Source: Cherax quadricarinatus (taxonomy: Eukaryota > Arthropoda > Malacostraca > Decapoda > Parastacidae). From it: 64,000 nucleotides of DNA. Below are positions 9,684 through 21,440 of this stretch, piece by piece. Under the pieces are notes generated by a model. That model made no database searches. It was given only the letters and a program-made list of their open reading frames with translations, and was not told the DNA's origin. Position 1 is the stretch's first letter. Every line of letters begins with the position of its first letter. The translations under genes were made by a program, and so were the position numbers. Location of the stretch: positions 62,001 through 126,000 of the forward strand of contig NW_027195522.1 in NCBI RefSeq assembly GCF_038502225.1, given 5' to 3'.

Positions 9684-10448
9684 ATGAAGATGTTGGAAAA
9701 TATTCGCGAAAATCAGATACGCCAGGAACAAATGACTGGGGAGTTGATACGCCTGTTAGGAGCGAGATGCGCCCCGGGGGTACTGCATCTCATACCCAGC
9801 CCTCCCGGGGTTGATGGAGCGCCTTCTGTCCGCCCTCACTGGGTGCCTCCTACCCGCCTACATGGAGATGATGTTGCACCTCCTACCCACTTCAAGATCG
9901 CATCTCCTATCCACGTCGAGACTACGCCTTCTCTCCAACCTCCTGGGGTTGATACCACGCCTCCTACCCATGTCGAGAATGCGTCTTTTATCCACGATAT
10001 CGCAACTCCTACCCACGTCGAGATTGCGCCTTCTCCCCACCCTCATGTGGATGACGTCACCGCTACTCCAGTCACTAGTGATAATGTGAATGAAGAGATT
10101 AATACGAGAGAAGAAGAACGTAACAGTGCCTGTTATTGTGATAAGTGTGTATGGACACAGATGGAATATTTCACCTTCATTTCCCAACCAAGTTCATTTG
10201 TTGAGGATTCCCACCCTTCCCTCATAAATCATCCTCCTGCCTCCCCACCAACATCCTCCCCACCATCATCCTCCCCACCATCATCCTCCCCACCATCATC
10301 CTCCCCACCATCATCCTCCCCACCATCATCCTCCCTACCATCATCCTCCCCACCATCATCCTCCCCACAAGTGTATTATATATATAACGATGAAGAAGAT
10401 CCACAACAAAATGGCCACAACTTCTTCAAGAGAAGAAGAATTACCTAA
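9684..10448 (+). CDS. Hypothetical Pro/Ser-rich repeat protein, 254 residues
   Basis: Unbroken from ATG 9684 to TAA 10446-10448, unlike everything upstream. Residues 1-26 are a charged, probably helical or coiled segment. Residues about 45-120 carry degenerate P-T-H-V-E-type repeats. Residues about 185-230 are a run of P-P-S-S-S pentapeptides encoded by a 15-bp tandem repeat. The tail is Lys/Arg-rich (KRRRIT) like a nuclear localisation signal. AATAAA signals lie 123 and 150 bases after the stop. I do not recognise the family. It could be an extra Polinton gene, a host orphan gene, or an ORF kept open by triplet-length repeats. Confidence 0.35.
   Translation: MKMLENIRENQIRQEQMTGELIRLLGARCAPGVLHLIPSPPGVDGAPSVRPHWVPPTRLHGDDVAPPTHFKIASPIHVETTPSLQPPGVDTTPPTHVENASFIHDIATPTHVEIAPSPHPHVDDVTATPVTSDNVNEEINTREEERNSACYCDKCVWTQMEYFTFISQPSSFVEDSHPSLINHPPASPPTSSPPSSSPPSSSPPSSSPPSSSPPSSSLPSSSPPSSSPQVYYIYNDEEDPQQNGHNFFKRRRIT
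10240..10371 (+). repeat. 15-bp tandem repeat encoding PPSSS
   Basis: About eight to nine copies of CCACCATCATCCTCC with few changes, inside the hypothetical ORF. The triplet length keeps the frame open, so openness here is weak evidence of coding. Confidence 0.85.
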
Positions 10449-10570
10449 CATTGATTTTAAACAATAACTTGCATTACTGAAGATTGTGATGTAAATTACA
10501 CTGTAACTTTTTATTCTGTTACCCCGTAGAAAATTATACCTTTTTCTTGGTTGTATGTGAAATGAAACGT

Positions 10571-10603
10571 AATAAAAAGAAATTGTATTTGTTGTATAAT
10601 AAA
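10571..10603 (+). promoter_or_regulatory. Candidate polyadenylation signals
   Basis: AATAAA at 10571-10576 and again at 10598-10603, downstream of the ORF ending at 10448. They are consistent with a transcript end, but AT-rich DNA gives this hexamer often. Confidence 0.3.
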
Positions 10604-10762
10604 GAAATGAAAAAAAATGTGTATTAGTGTTATCCTGCATTTAAGTTAATTTTTGCTCGACAAGATTTATCTTGTTGACTCGTGTTTACTTGTGATGACG
10701 TCATGGGTGGCTATCACGTGACGTCACACCTGGCAGGAACAAACATGTTGTACTCCCGTAGG

Positions 10763-10873
10763 GGTGGTTACCCATGGGGTGGTTACCCATGGGGTGGTTA
10801 CCCATGGGGTGGTTACCCATGGGGTGGTTACCCATGGGGTGGTTACCCATGGGGTGGTTACCCATGGGGTGGA
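10763..10873. repeat. 15-bp tandem repeat, about 7 copies
   Basis: Unit GGGTGGTTACCCATG, nearly perfect. Each junction contains self-complementary CCATGG and GGTTACC. Confidence 0.9.
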
Positions 10874-10909
10874 TGTACAAACGTGATACATTATTATATT
10901 ATTATAATC

Positions 10910-11090
10910 AAGGTGGAAGCGCTAAACCCGTAGGATTATACAGCGCCTGTGGGGGGGGGATGTGGAAGGTATTCAGGCTTAATTCAGGGAACTGGAGCAC
11001 AGATCCAATTCCCTGAATCAAGAGCACCTCACCAGCATCAAGGAGCCTTCCTTGAGAGGACAAACGTGATGCAATATTCTGGGTAGTAGG
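10910..11090 (+). mobile_element. Probable decapod short interspersed repeat
   Basis: The stretch with GCGCTAAACCCGTAGGATT and CAGGGAACTGGAGCACAGAT is one I associate with a widespread decapod interspersed family. Recognition is from memory only; no terminal repeats are visible. Confidence 0.35.
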
Positions 11091-11614
11091 GTCACGCATA
11101 TTTAAGTCAATAAGAGGAAGTTACTTGTTTCAACCTGTACTACCCTAGGGGGGAGACCATGCCCCATAGGGGGAACCTTTACCATACCCCCCACACCATT
11201 CTGAATGCTTACTCCCATAGAGCGGGACCTCAAAATTTGAATCGAGGAGATTTTAAAGGGCACCCATTGGGAGGAACTCAAATCTTTTTGTTTGTATTAT
11301 TGAAATTTGGCAACCATGTATAATTTTGGAAAAGTGGTTAAAATTGGACATTAGGGGGAGTCTTATAATAGGGGTACCCATATGGGCAACCTTTGCCACG
11401 CCTCATATGGGTAAACCAAAAAAATAAAGTTCGAAAAAAATCAAATAAAAATCGAAAAAAAATAAAAAAAATCGAGAAATCGAGGAGCGGGGGCGATTCG
11501 GGAGTAAAGTGGGGGGAGGGGGCTGGCGGACGGGACCGGAAGTATGGGGATCGGAAGTGGGGTACCGAAAGTGTGGGGAAGAGACCAGAACCACCTCCAT
11601 TTTGAGGAGCTCAG
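11091..11614. other. Unassigned spacer before the 27-bp array
   Basis: No gene seen. It has two imperfect CCCATAGGGGG-type repeats (11140-11260), an A-rich stretch (11415-11480) and a G-rich stretch (11490-11590). Confidence 0.5.
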
Positions 11615-14600
11615 TAGCCAAGGACACAGCCGAGGTAGTGTCATGTGAAGACACAGTTGAGGTAGTGTCATGTGAAGACACAGTCGAGGTAGTGTCATGT
11701 GAAGACACAGTTGAGGTAGTGTCATGTGAAGACAGAGTCGAGGTAGTGTCATGTGAAGACACAGTCGAGGTAGTGTCATGTGAAGACACAGTCGAGGTAG
11801 TGTCATGTGAAGACACAGTCGAGGTAGTGTCATGTGAAGACACAGTCGAGGTAGTGTCATGTGAAGACACAGTCGAGGTAGTGTCATGTGAAGACACAGT
11901 CGAGGTAGTGTCATGTGAAGACACAGTCGAGGTAGTGTCATGTGAAGACACAGTCGAGGTAGTGTCATGTGAAGACACAGTCGAGGTAGTGTCATGTGAA
12001 GACACAGTCGAGGTAGTGTCATGTGAAGACACAGTCGAGGTAGTGTCATGTGAAGACACAGTCGAGGTAGTGTCATGTGAAGACACAGTCGAGGTAGTGT
12101 CATGTGAAGACACAGTCGAGGTAGTGTCATGTGAAGACACAGTCGAGGTAGTGTCATGTGAAGACACAGTCGAGGTAGTGTCATGTGAAGACACAGTCGA
12201 GGTAGTGTCATGTGAAGACACAGTCGAGGTAGTGTCATGTGAAGACACAGTCGAGGTAGTGTCATGTGAAGACACAGTCGAGGTAGTGTCGTGTGAAGAC
12301 ACAGTCGAGGTAGTGTCATGTGAAGACACAGTCGAGGTAGTGTCATGTGAAGACACAGTCGAGGTAGTGTCGTGTGAAGACACAGTCGAGGTAGTGCCAT
12401 GTGAAGACACAGTCGAGGTAGTGCCATGTGAAGACACAGTCGAGGTAGTGTCATGTGAAGACATAGTCGAGGTAGTGTCGTGTGACGACAGTCGAGGAAG
12501 TGTCGTGTGAAGACACAGTCGAGGTAGTGTCGTGTGAAGACACAGTCGATGTAGTGCCATGTGAAGACACAGTCGAGGTAGTGTCGTGTGAAGACACAGT
12601 CGAGGTAGTATCGTGTGAAGACACAGTCGAGGTAGTATCGTGTGAAGACACAGTCGAGGTAGTGTCGTGTGAAGACACAGTCGAGGTAGTATCGTGTGAA
12701 GACACAGTCGAGGTAGTGTCGTGTGAAGACACAGTCGAGGTAGTATCGTGTGAAGACACAGTCGAGGTAGTGTCGTGTGAAGACACAGTCGAGGTAGTGT
12801 CATGTGAAGACACAGTCGAGGTAGTGTCATGTGAAGACACAGTCGAGGTAGTGTCATGTGAAGACACAGTCGAGGTAGTGTCATGTGAAGACACAGTCGA
12901 GGTAGTGTCATGTGAAGACACAGTCGAGGTAGTGTCATGTGAAGACACAGTCGAGGTAGTGTCATGTGAAGACACAGTCGAGGTAGTGTCATGTGAAGAC
13001 ACAGTCGAGGTAGTGTCATGTGAAGACACAGTCGAGGTAGTGTCATGTGAAGACACAGTCGAGGTAGTGTCATGTGAAGACACAGTCGAGGTAGTGTCAT
13101 GTGAAGACACAGTCGAGGTAGTGTCGTGTGAAGACACAGTCGAGGTAGTGTCGTGTGAAGACACAGGTGAGGTAGTGTCGTGTGAAGACACAGTCGAGGT
13201 AGTGTCGTGTGAAGACACAGTCGAGGTAGTGTCGTGTGAAGACACAGTCGAGGTAGTGTCATGTGAAGACACAGTCGAGGTAGTGTCGTGTGAAGACACA
13301 GTCGAGGTAGTGTCGTGTGAAGACACAGTCGAGGTAGTGTCATGTGAAGACACAGTCGAGGTAGTGTCGTGTGAAGACACAGTCGAGGTAGTGTCGTGTG
13401 AAGACACAGTCGAGGTAGTGTCGTGTGAAGACACAGTCGAGGTAGTGTCATGTGAAGACACAGTCGAGGTAGTGTCATGTGAAGACACAGTCGAGGTAGT
13501 GTCGTGTGAAGACACAGTCGAGGTAGTGTCGTGTGAAGACACAGTCGAGGTAGTATCATATGAAGACACAGTCGAGGTAGTGGCGTGTGAAGACACAGTC
13601 GAGGTAGTGTCGTGCGCAGACACAGTCGAGGTAGTCTCCTGCGAAGACACAGTCGAGGTAGTGTCGTGTGAAGACACAGTCGAGGTAGTGTCGTGTGAAG
13701 ACACAGTCGAGGTAGTGTCGTGTGAAGACACAGTCGAGGTAGTGTCGTGTGAAGACACAGTCGAGGTAGTGTCGTGTGAAGACACAGTCGAGGTAGTGTC
13801 GTGTGAAGACACAGTCGAGGTAGTGTCATGTGAAGACACAGTCGAGGTAGTGTCATGTGAAGACACAGTCGAGGTAGTGTCGTGTGAAGACACAGTCGAG
13901 GTAGTGTCATGTGAAGACACAGTCGAGGTAGTGTCATGTGAAGACACAGTCGAGGTAGTGTCATGTGAAGACACAGTCGAGGTAGTGTCATGTGAAGACA
14001 CAGTCGAGGTAGTGTCGTGTGAAGACACAGTCGAGGTAGTGTCGTGTGAAGACACAGTCGAGGTAGTGTCATGTGAAGACACAGTCGAGGTAGTGTCATG
14101 TGAAGACACAGTCGAGGTAGTGTCGTGTGAAGACACAGTCGAGGTAGTGTCGTGTGAAGACACAGTCGAGGTAGTGTCATGTGAAGACACAGTCGAGGTA
14201 GTGTCGTGTGAAGACACAGTCGAGGTAGTGTCATGTGAAGACACAGTCGAGGTAGTGTCGTGTGAAGACACAGTCGAGGTAGTGTCGTGTGAAGACACAG
14301 TCGAGGTAGTGTCGTGTGAAGACACAGTCGAGGTAGTGTCGTGTGAAGACACAGTCGAGGTAGTGTCGTGTGAAGACACAGTCGAGGTAGTGTCATGTGA
14401 AGACACAGTTGAGACACAGTAGTGTCGTGTGAAGACACAGTCGAGGTAGTGTCGTGTGAAGACACAGTCGAGGTAGTGTCGTGTGAAGACACAGTCGAGG
14501 TAGTGTCATGTGAAGACACAGTCGAGGTAGTGTCGTGTGAAGACACAGTCGAGGTAGTGTCGTGTGAAGACACAGTCGAGGTAGTGTCGTGTGAAGACAC

Positions 14601-15905
14601 AGTCGAGGTAGTGTCGTGTGAAGACACAGTCGAGGTAGTGTCGTGTGAAGACACAGTCGAGGTAGTGTCGTGTGAAGACACAGTCGAGGTAGTGTCGTGT
14701 GAAGACACAGTCGAGGTAGTGTCGTGTGAAGACACAGTCGAGGTAGTTTCGTGTGAAGACACAGTCGAGGTAGTGTCGTGTGAAGACACAGTCGAGGTAG
14801 TGTCGTGTGAAGACACAGTCGATGTAGTGCCATGTGAAGACACAGTCGAGGTAGTGCCATGTGAAGACACAGTCGAGGTAGTGCCATGTGAAGACACAGT
14901 CGAGGTAGTGTCGTGTGAAGACACAGTCGAGGTAGTGTCGTGTGAAGACACAGTCGAGGTAGTGTCGTGTGAAGACACAGTCGAGGTAGTGTCGTGTGAA
15001 GACACAGTCGAGGTAGTGTCGTGTGAAGACACAGTCGAGGTAGTGTCGTGTGAAGACACAGTCGAGGTAGTGTCGTGTGAAGACACAGTCGAGGTAGTGT
15101 CGTGTGAAGACACAGTCGAGGTAGTGTCGTGTGAAGACACAGTCGAGGTAGTGTCGTGTGAAGACACAGTCGAGGTAGTGTCGTGTGAAGACACAGTCGA
15201 GGTAGTGTCATGTGAAGACACAGTCGAGGTAGTGTCGTGTGAAGACACAGTCGAGGTAGTGTCGTGTGAAGACACAGTCGAGGTAGTGTCGTGTGAAGAC
15301 ACAGTCGAGGTAGTGTCGTGTGAAGACACAGTCGAGGTAGTGTCGTGTGAAGACACAGTCGAGGTAGTATCGTGTGAAGACACAGTCGAGGTAGTGCCGT
15401 GTGAAGACACAGTCGAGGTAGTGGCGTGTGAGGACACAGTCGAGGTAGTGGCGTGTGAAGACACAGTCGAGGTAGTGGCGTGTGAGGACACAGTCGAGGT
15501 AGTGGCGTGTAAAGACACAGTCGAGGTAGTGGCGTGTGAAGACACAGTCGAGGTAGTGGCGTGTGAGGACACAGTCGAGGTAGTGGCGTGTGAAGACACA
15601 GTCGAGGTAGTGGCGTGTGAGGACACAGTCGAGGTAGTGGCGTGTAAAGACACAGTCGAGGTAGTGGCGTGTGAAGACACAGTCGAGGTAGTGTCGTGTG
15701 AAGACACAGTCGAGGTAGTGGCGTGTGAAGACACAGTCGAGGTAGTGGCGTGTGAAGACACAGTCGAGGTAGTGGCGTGTAAAGACACAGTCGAGGTAGT
15801 GGCGTGTAAAGACACAGTCGAGGTAGTGGCGTGTAAAGACACAGTCGAGGTAGTGGCGTGTGAAGACACAGTCGAGGTAGTGTCGTGTGAAGACACGGAC
15901 ACTAC
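11615..15905. repeat. 27-bp minisatellite, about 158 copies
   Basis: A head-to-tail array; a standard unit can be read at 11698-11724. The main variable site is TCATGT versus TCGTGT, a CpG-type change. Zones differ: nearly all CA to about 12280, mixed to about 14400, mostly CG to 15400, then GGCGTGT and GTAAAGAC units to 15880. Irregular units at 12480-12510 and 14405-14425 break the register. Because 27 is nine codons, open frames run on both strands (one on the minus strand exceeds 1400 codons). No start context, splice signal or non-repeat domain supports translation. Confidence 0.97.
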
Positions 15906-16290
15906 CTAGTGTTAACGGTGTCATATGTGAGACAATTTGTGTCGATAAGAACACAGGTGAAGGGTGTAACACACATCATATGCCATTATTAAGGTGTCAT
16001 GTAACCCTGTACAAAAGGTCGTGTCTTGTGACACAGAGGAGTATCATGACACAGAGAACAGGGTGTCGAGTGACATAGAGAGGAAGCGTGTTATGACGCC
16101 GAGAACAGGGTGTCGTGTGACACGGAAAGAAGGCGTGTCGTGTGGCACAGACAAAAGGGTGTCTTGTGACACTAAGAGAAGGAGCGTCGTATCAGAGACA
16201 AGAGTGTCTTGTGACACGAAGTAGTAGGTGTGTCATGACACAAATGGAAAGATAGTGTCAAGTGACACGGGGTAGGTAGGGTCATGACTA
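15906..16290. repeat. Degenerate dyad-rich repeat flanking the 27-bp array
   Basis: Loosely spaced copies (about 35-40 bp apart) of GTGTCNTGTGACAC-like dyads, for example at 16020-16033, 16111-16124 and 16207-16218. The next stretch, 16291-16500, is AT-rich with no gene seen. Confidence 0.55.
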
Positions 16291-16539
16291 CATAGTTATG
16301 TAATATGTGATGATAATGCCAAAACATATACTCTTATTTTATAATGTTTCTTTTCAAATTAAAGAAAATACTATTTTATGCTAAAATTAAATTTACTAGT
16401 AAAGATTAAAAAGTACTGTATGTGTTTTTGTGCTGCCGGAGTGTATTATATATTGTGGTTGTGGTAATGGACTAGTTTATTGATTATACTACACGACAGC
16501 TGGTTTACACCCCCCTGCGTCCCCTAGGAGTGATGGTAA

Positions 16540-19500
16540 TGGTGATGGATTGGTGGTGAGGGTGATATACTGGTGGTGAGGGTGATGAACTGGTGGTGAG
16601 GGTGATGAACTGGTGGTGAGGGTGATGAACTGGTGGTGAGGGTGATGAACTGGTGGTGAGGGTGATGGACTGGTGGTGAGGGTGATGGACTGGTGGTGAG
16701 GGTGATGGACTGGTGGTGAGGGTGATGGACTGGTGGTGAGGGTGATGGACTGGTGGTGAGGGTGATGGACTGGTGGTGAGAGTGATGGACTGGTGGTGAG
16801 GGTGATGGACTGGTGGTGAGGGTGATGAACTGGTGGTGAAGGTGACGGACTGGTGTTGAGGGTGATGGAATGACTGTGAGGGTGACGGACTGGTGGTGAG
16901 GGTGATGGACTGGTGGTGAGGGTGACGGACTGGTTGTGAGGGGGAGGGACTGGTGGTGAGAGTGTTGGACTGGAGGTGAGGGTGATGGAGTGGTGGTGAG
17001 GGTGTCGGACTGTTGGTGAGGGTGATGGATTGTAGATGAGGGTGATGGACTTGTGGTGAGATTGATGGACTTGTGGTGAGGGTGATGGGCTGGTGGAGAG
17101 GGTGATGGATTGGTGGTGAGAGTGATGGACTGGTCGTAAGAGTGAAGGACTTTTCGTGAGGGTGATAGAAGGATGGTGAGGGTGTTGGACTGGTGGTGAA
17201 GGTGATGCACAGGTGGTGAAGGTGATGCACAGGTGGTGAAGGTGATGCACAGGTGGTGATGGTTGACTGGTGGAGAGAGTCATGTACTGGTGGTGTGGGT
17301 GGTGGACCGGTGGTGAGGGTGACGGAATCGTGGTGAGGGTGTTCGCCTGGTACTGTGTGTGACGGACTGGTGGTGATAGTGTTGGACTGTTGGTGAGGGT
17401 GATGGACTGGTGGGGAGGGTGATGGACTGGTGGGGAGGGTGATAGACTGGTGGGGAGGGTGATGGACTGGTGGGGAGGGTGATGGTGATGAACTGGTGCT
17501 GAGTGTGATGGACATCGGGTGAGGGTGATGGACTGGTGGAGAGGGTAACTGAGTGCTGGTGAGAATGATAGACTGGTGGTGAGGGTGATGGACTTTAGGT
17601 GAGGGTGACGAACTGGTGGTGAGGGTGGTGAACTGGTGGGAAGCGTGGACCGGTGGTGATGGTGACTGACTGGTGGTGAGAGTGATAAACTGGTGGTGAG
17701 GGTGATGAACTTATGACGAAGGTGATGGACAGGTGGTGAGGGTGATTGACTGGTGGTGAGGGTGATGGACTGGTTGTGAGAGTGTTGGACTCTCTGTGAG
17801 GGTGATGGACTGGTTGTGAGGGTGATGGACTGGTGATGAGGTTGATTTATTCGTGGTGAGAGTGATGGACTGGTGGTGAGAGTGAAGAACTAGCAAAGAG
17901 AGTGAGGGTGTTGGTCTGGAAGTGATTGTGACGAACTGGTGGTGAGGGTGATGGAGTGGTGGCCAGGGTGTTGGACTGGATGTGAGGGTGATGTGCTGTT
18001 GGTGAGGGTGATGGAATGGTGGTGAGGGCGATGGACTGGTGGTGATTGTGACGAACTGGTGGTGAGGGTGAAGAACTGGTAGTGGGGGTGGACTGGTGGT
18101 GAGGGTGACGGACTAGTGGTGAGGGCGATGGACTGGTGGTGAGGGTGACGGACTAGTGGTGAGGGTGATGGACTGGTGGTGAGGGGGATGGACTGGGTGA
18201 GGGTGACGGACTAGTGGTGAGGGTGATGGACTGGTGGTGAGGGGGATGGACTGGTGGTGAGGGTGACGGACTAGTGGTGAGGGTGATGGACTGGTGGTGA
18301 GGGGGATGGACTGGTGGTGAGGGGGATGGACTAATGGTGAGGGCGATGGACTGGTGGTGAGGGTGACGGACTAGTGGTGAGGGTGATGGACTGGTGGTGA
18401 GGGGGATGGACTGGTGGTGAGGGTGACGGACTAGTGGTGAGGGTGATGGACTGGTGGTGAGGGGGATGGACTGGTGGTGAGGGGGATGGACTGGTGGTGA
18501 GGGTGACGGACTAGTGGTGAGCGTGATGGACTGATGGTGAGGGGGATGGACTAGTGGTGAGGGCGATGGACTGGTGGTGAGGGTGACGGACTAGTGGTGA
18601 GGGTGATGGACTGGTGGTGAGGGGGATGGACTAGTGGTGAGGGGGATGGACTGGTGGTGAGGGTTACGGACTAGTGGTGAGGGTGATGGACTGGTGGTGA
18701 GGGTGACGGACTAGTGGTGAGGGTGATGGACTGGTGGTGAGGGGGATGGACTAGTGGTGAGGGCGATGGACTGGTGGTGAGGGTGACGGACTAGTGGTGA
18801 GGGCGATGGACTGGTGGTGAGGGTGACGGACTAGTGGTGAGGGCGATGGACTGGTGGTGAGGGTGACGGACTAGTGGTGAGGGCGATGGACTGGTGGTGA
18901 GGGGGATGGACTGGTGGTGAGGGGGATGGACTGGTGGTGAGGGTGACGGACTAGTGGTGAGGGTGATGGACTGGTGGTGAGGGGGATGGACTAGTGGTGA
19001 GGGCGATGGACTGGTGGTGAGGGTGACGGACTAGTGGTGAGGGTGATGGACTGGTGGTGAGGGGGATGGACTAGTGGTGAGGGGGATGGACTGGTGGTGA
19101 GGGTGACGGACTAGTGGTGAGGGTGATGGACTGGTGGTGAGGGGGATGGACTGGTGGTGAGGGTGACGGACTAGTGGTGAGGGTGATGGACTGGTGGTGA
19201 GGGTGATGGACTGGTGGTGAGGGGGATGGACTGGTGGTGAGGGCGATGGACCGGTGGTGAGGATGGCGGACTAGTGGTGAGGGTGATGGACTGGTGGTGA
19301 GGGGGATGGACTGGTGGTGAGGGGGATGGACTGGTGGTGAGGGGGATGGACTGGTGGTGAGGGGGATGGACTGGTGGTGAGGGCGATGGACTGGTGGTGA
19401 GGGTGACGGACTAGTGGTGAGGGTGATGGACTGGTGGTGAGGGTGACGGACTAGTGGTGAGGGTGATGGACTGGTGGTGAGGGAGATGGACTAGTGGTGA

Positions 19501-19660
19501 GGGAGATGGACTGGTGGTGAGGGGGATGGACTAGTGGTGAGGGAGATGGACTGGTGGTGAGGGGGATGGACTAGTGGTGAGGGAGATGGACTAGTGGTGA
19601 GGGAGATGGACTGGTGGTGAGGGGAATGGATTGGTGGTGAAGGTGATGTTTTTGAAGGTC
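16540..19660. repeat. 20-bp G-rich minisatellite, about 150 copies
   Basis: Unit CTGGTGGTGAGGGTGATGGA. Copies are degenerate to about 18100 and highly regular from 18100 to 19640. There, GACGGA units are coupled to CTAGTGG and GGGGATGGA units are interspersed, suggesting 40-60-bp higher-order blocks. The G-rich strand has many GG/GGG runs and could form quadruplexes. Open frames across it are shadows of the repeat. Confidence 0.95.
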
Positions 19661-20344
19661 GTGGTATTCTTGAATGTCTTGATGTTCTTGCAGGTCTTCA
19701 TGTTCTTGAAGTTCTTGATATTCTTGAAGTTCTGAAAGGAATCATTTAGTAGTGAATGCCTCACTCAGGTCCATGTCTGCAGGTGTCCATCCTTGTCCCC
19801 CCAGATATTCATCATTCACCACTTCAATGAGGTCAGCAACACAAGGATTATACAACAACACAAAGACCAGACAACAACACAACACAAGGACAACTAAAAG
19901 ACGAGAGAACAACAAAAGGACAGGACAACAACCGTAGCACAAGACAACAACCCAAGAGAATAACGAGAACAGTTAGATGTTAGTACTGGGGAGGACACGC
20001 AGAAATCTGCGCCCAGTAATAACATTCTCGTGGACAGCCAAGACCCGTACACTACCTACCAGACACACGTCACTCACCCTGTTAGACCGACAAGCTCTGG
20101 ACACTTAGTAAAAATTTGAGGCTTCCTTTTATATTTCTTATTACATCCATATTAATTATTTTTTCGATTATTTAGCTGTGTGAGCATATTTGTGAACGTT
20201 TTCTGGTACATAAATTAGTGTCCTTGAGTAAACCTTCAAGTTCTATACATGGAAACTGTAATTAATTGTTATCACTTATCATTTTTCTTGTTATTCGTCT
20301 CATGTTTCTTCATGATACACGAAGATTCACAAATGCATAATGTA

Positions 20345-20345
<1 letters not shown>
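19661..20345. other. Duplicated non-satellite block, copy A
   Basis: Contains TTCTTGAAG-type short repeats (19660-19740), a conserved block (19755-19845), a degenerate 19-bp CAACAACACAAGGAC repeat (19850-19965), and unique sequence to 20345. The same order recurs at 23661-24610. On the minus strand the conserved block reads as about 31 codons open in both copies (ending D-M-D-L-S-E-A). This could be an old exon, but no splice-site case can be made. Confidence 0.7.
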
Positions 20346-20348
<3 letters not shown>

Positions 20349-20389
<41 letters not shown>

Positions 20390-20402
20390 GCGCGTGCGTG
20401 TA
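20349..20402. repeat. (TG)n microsatellite with CG interruptions
   Basis: A pure TG run followed by GCGTGTGCGCGTGCGTG; a potential Z-DNA-forming tract. Confidence 0.95.
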
Positions 20403-20534
20403 CATCTACAACCATTACACTACTCATTTTATTCTACATAAGATTTACTTTGTTTTTATACACTGATGGGTCCCTTGTACCTCACTCAGATGGTAGATAT
20501 GTAAGTAGGTTATTTAAGTCTTCATTATCTTGTT

Positions 20535-21168
20535 CTATGTATGATTTAGCCATTGATGGGGGTCCTCCCCAAGCTTGCAGGACATTCCCAGGTCTATCAG
20601 ATGTGCAACGTATTTGTTATCAACTTTTTCGATGAGAATGTTGCCGGGATGGAGATCTTGGTGTGAGAAACCCTTCCTATGAAACTCTGTCACGGCTTCA
20701 TATGCTTTCTTGCATTCACCAACTGGGTTGCTGTCGAAGAAGTTGTCTAAGGGCTGTCCTGGGCAGAGCTCCATGATGATTGCAGAATGAAGCCCTTTAC
20801 CAATCCCAAGGAATTTTGGGGCTTCTCCAGCTCCTGCAGCAGCTTTCAGCAGTCTAGCTTCTGTCATGTCATATTGGTAGCTATGGAAGATTTTCACAGC
20901 AGCAGTGATGATCGAGCCATCATCCATTGTCACATTGAGTCTTAGCGAAAGCTCCTTCCCCAATTTCACTCTTAAGTGAAATTTGTGACCTGGAAATCTT
21001 GCGACAAGTTTTCTTAAACTTGCGAGGAAGGTGTGAGGCACCACACTCACTGTTGCAAACTTTTACCTTTTTGCTATTTGGTCCAGATGGTGAGGAGGAA
21101 AGAAGCCGCTTCTCAGGAAAGCCAGCCATTCCTTTACTTGTCATCCCTTGAGAAATTTTAAGTGCCAA
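20535..21168 (-). pseudogene. Protein-kinase-like gene fragment, frameshifted and C-terminally truncated
   Basis: On the minus strand, 21168-20920 encodes a basic N-terminus and a glycine-rich loop (IGEGAFAK). A frameshift around 20940 moves to the frame of 21050-20535, which carries A-V-K-I-F (ATP-binding lysine), E-A-R-L-L-K (helix C glutamate), M-E-L-C-P-G hinge-like, HQDLHPGNIL (catalytic loop Asp and Asn) and L-I-D-L-G (in place of DFG). It stops about 20 residues later, so the activation segment and C-lobe helices are absent. The DLHPGN form recalls ABC1/RIO/small-molecule-kinase-like enzymes more than classic HRD kinases. No introns are visible over about 630 bp, so it may be a retrocopy or a lineage-expanded single-exon gene. 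Confidence 0.6.
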
Positions 21169-21242
21169 GCTCAGGATTCGAACCTGAGACCCAAGTTTTG
21201 AGAGGCGTAACTCTCTTCACTGGACTGTAGTGGTTGGGTATA
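21155..21242 (-). mobile_element. tRNA-derived SINE head
   Basis: On the minus strand there is a perfect RNA polymerase III B box, GGTTCGAATCC, followed by TGAGCTTGGCAC. Upstream is an imperfect D-arm/anticodon-like region. The cloverleaf is too poor for a tRNA gene. Confidence 0.55.
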
Positions 21243-21440
21243 CTAATGTTAGTGAGAAACTTCTATTTAACAATATTAATTTATGTATTTAATCTATATC
21301 AAGAAGGAAGACATGATTTGGCAAAAGATGTATAGTGTTTTCGTGAAAGATATGTATTGTAGTTATTTTAGATGTATAAATCAGTGGTGATAGATTGGTA
21401 ATGTTGTGGTCATAGATATGGAATGTAGTGATTGAGTTGT
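21243..21440. other. Unassigned AT-rich spacer
   Basis: No feature seen. Confidence 0.5.

Noticed and set aside
11403..15902. Minus-strand frame of about 1500 codons as a mucin-like gene
   Set aside because: It is the 27-bp satellite read in frames free of stops; the opposite strand is equally open and the register slips within it.
16489..17515. Ser/Pro/His-rich minus-strand proteins
   Set aside because: Translations of the 20-bp satellite; three frames are open at once.
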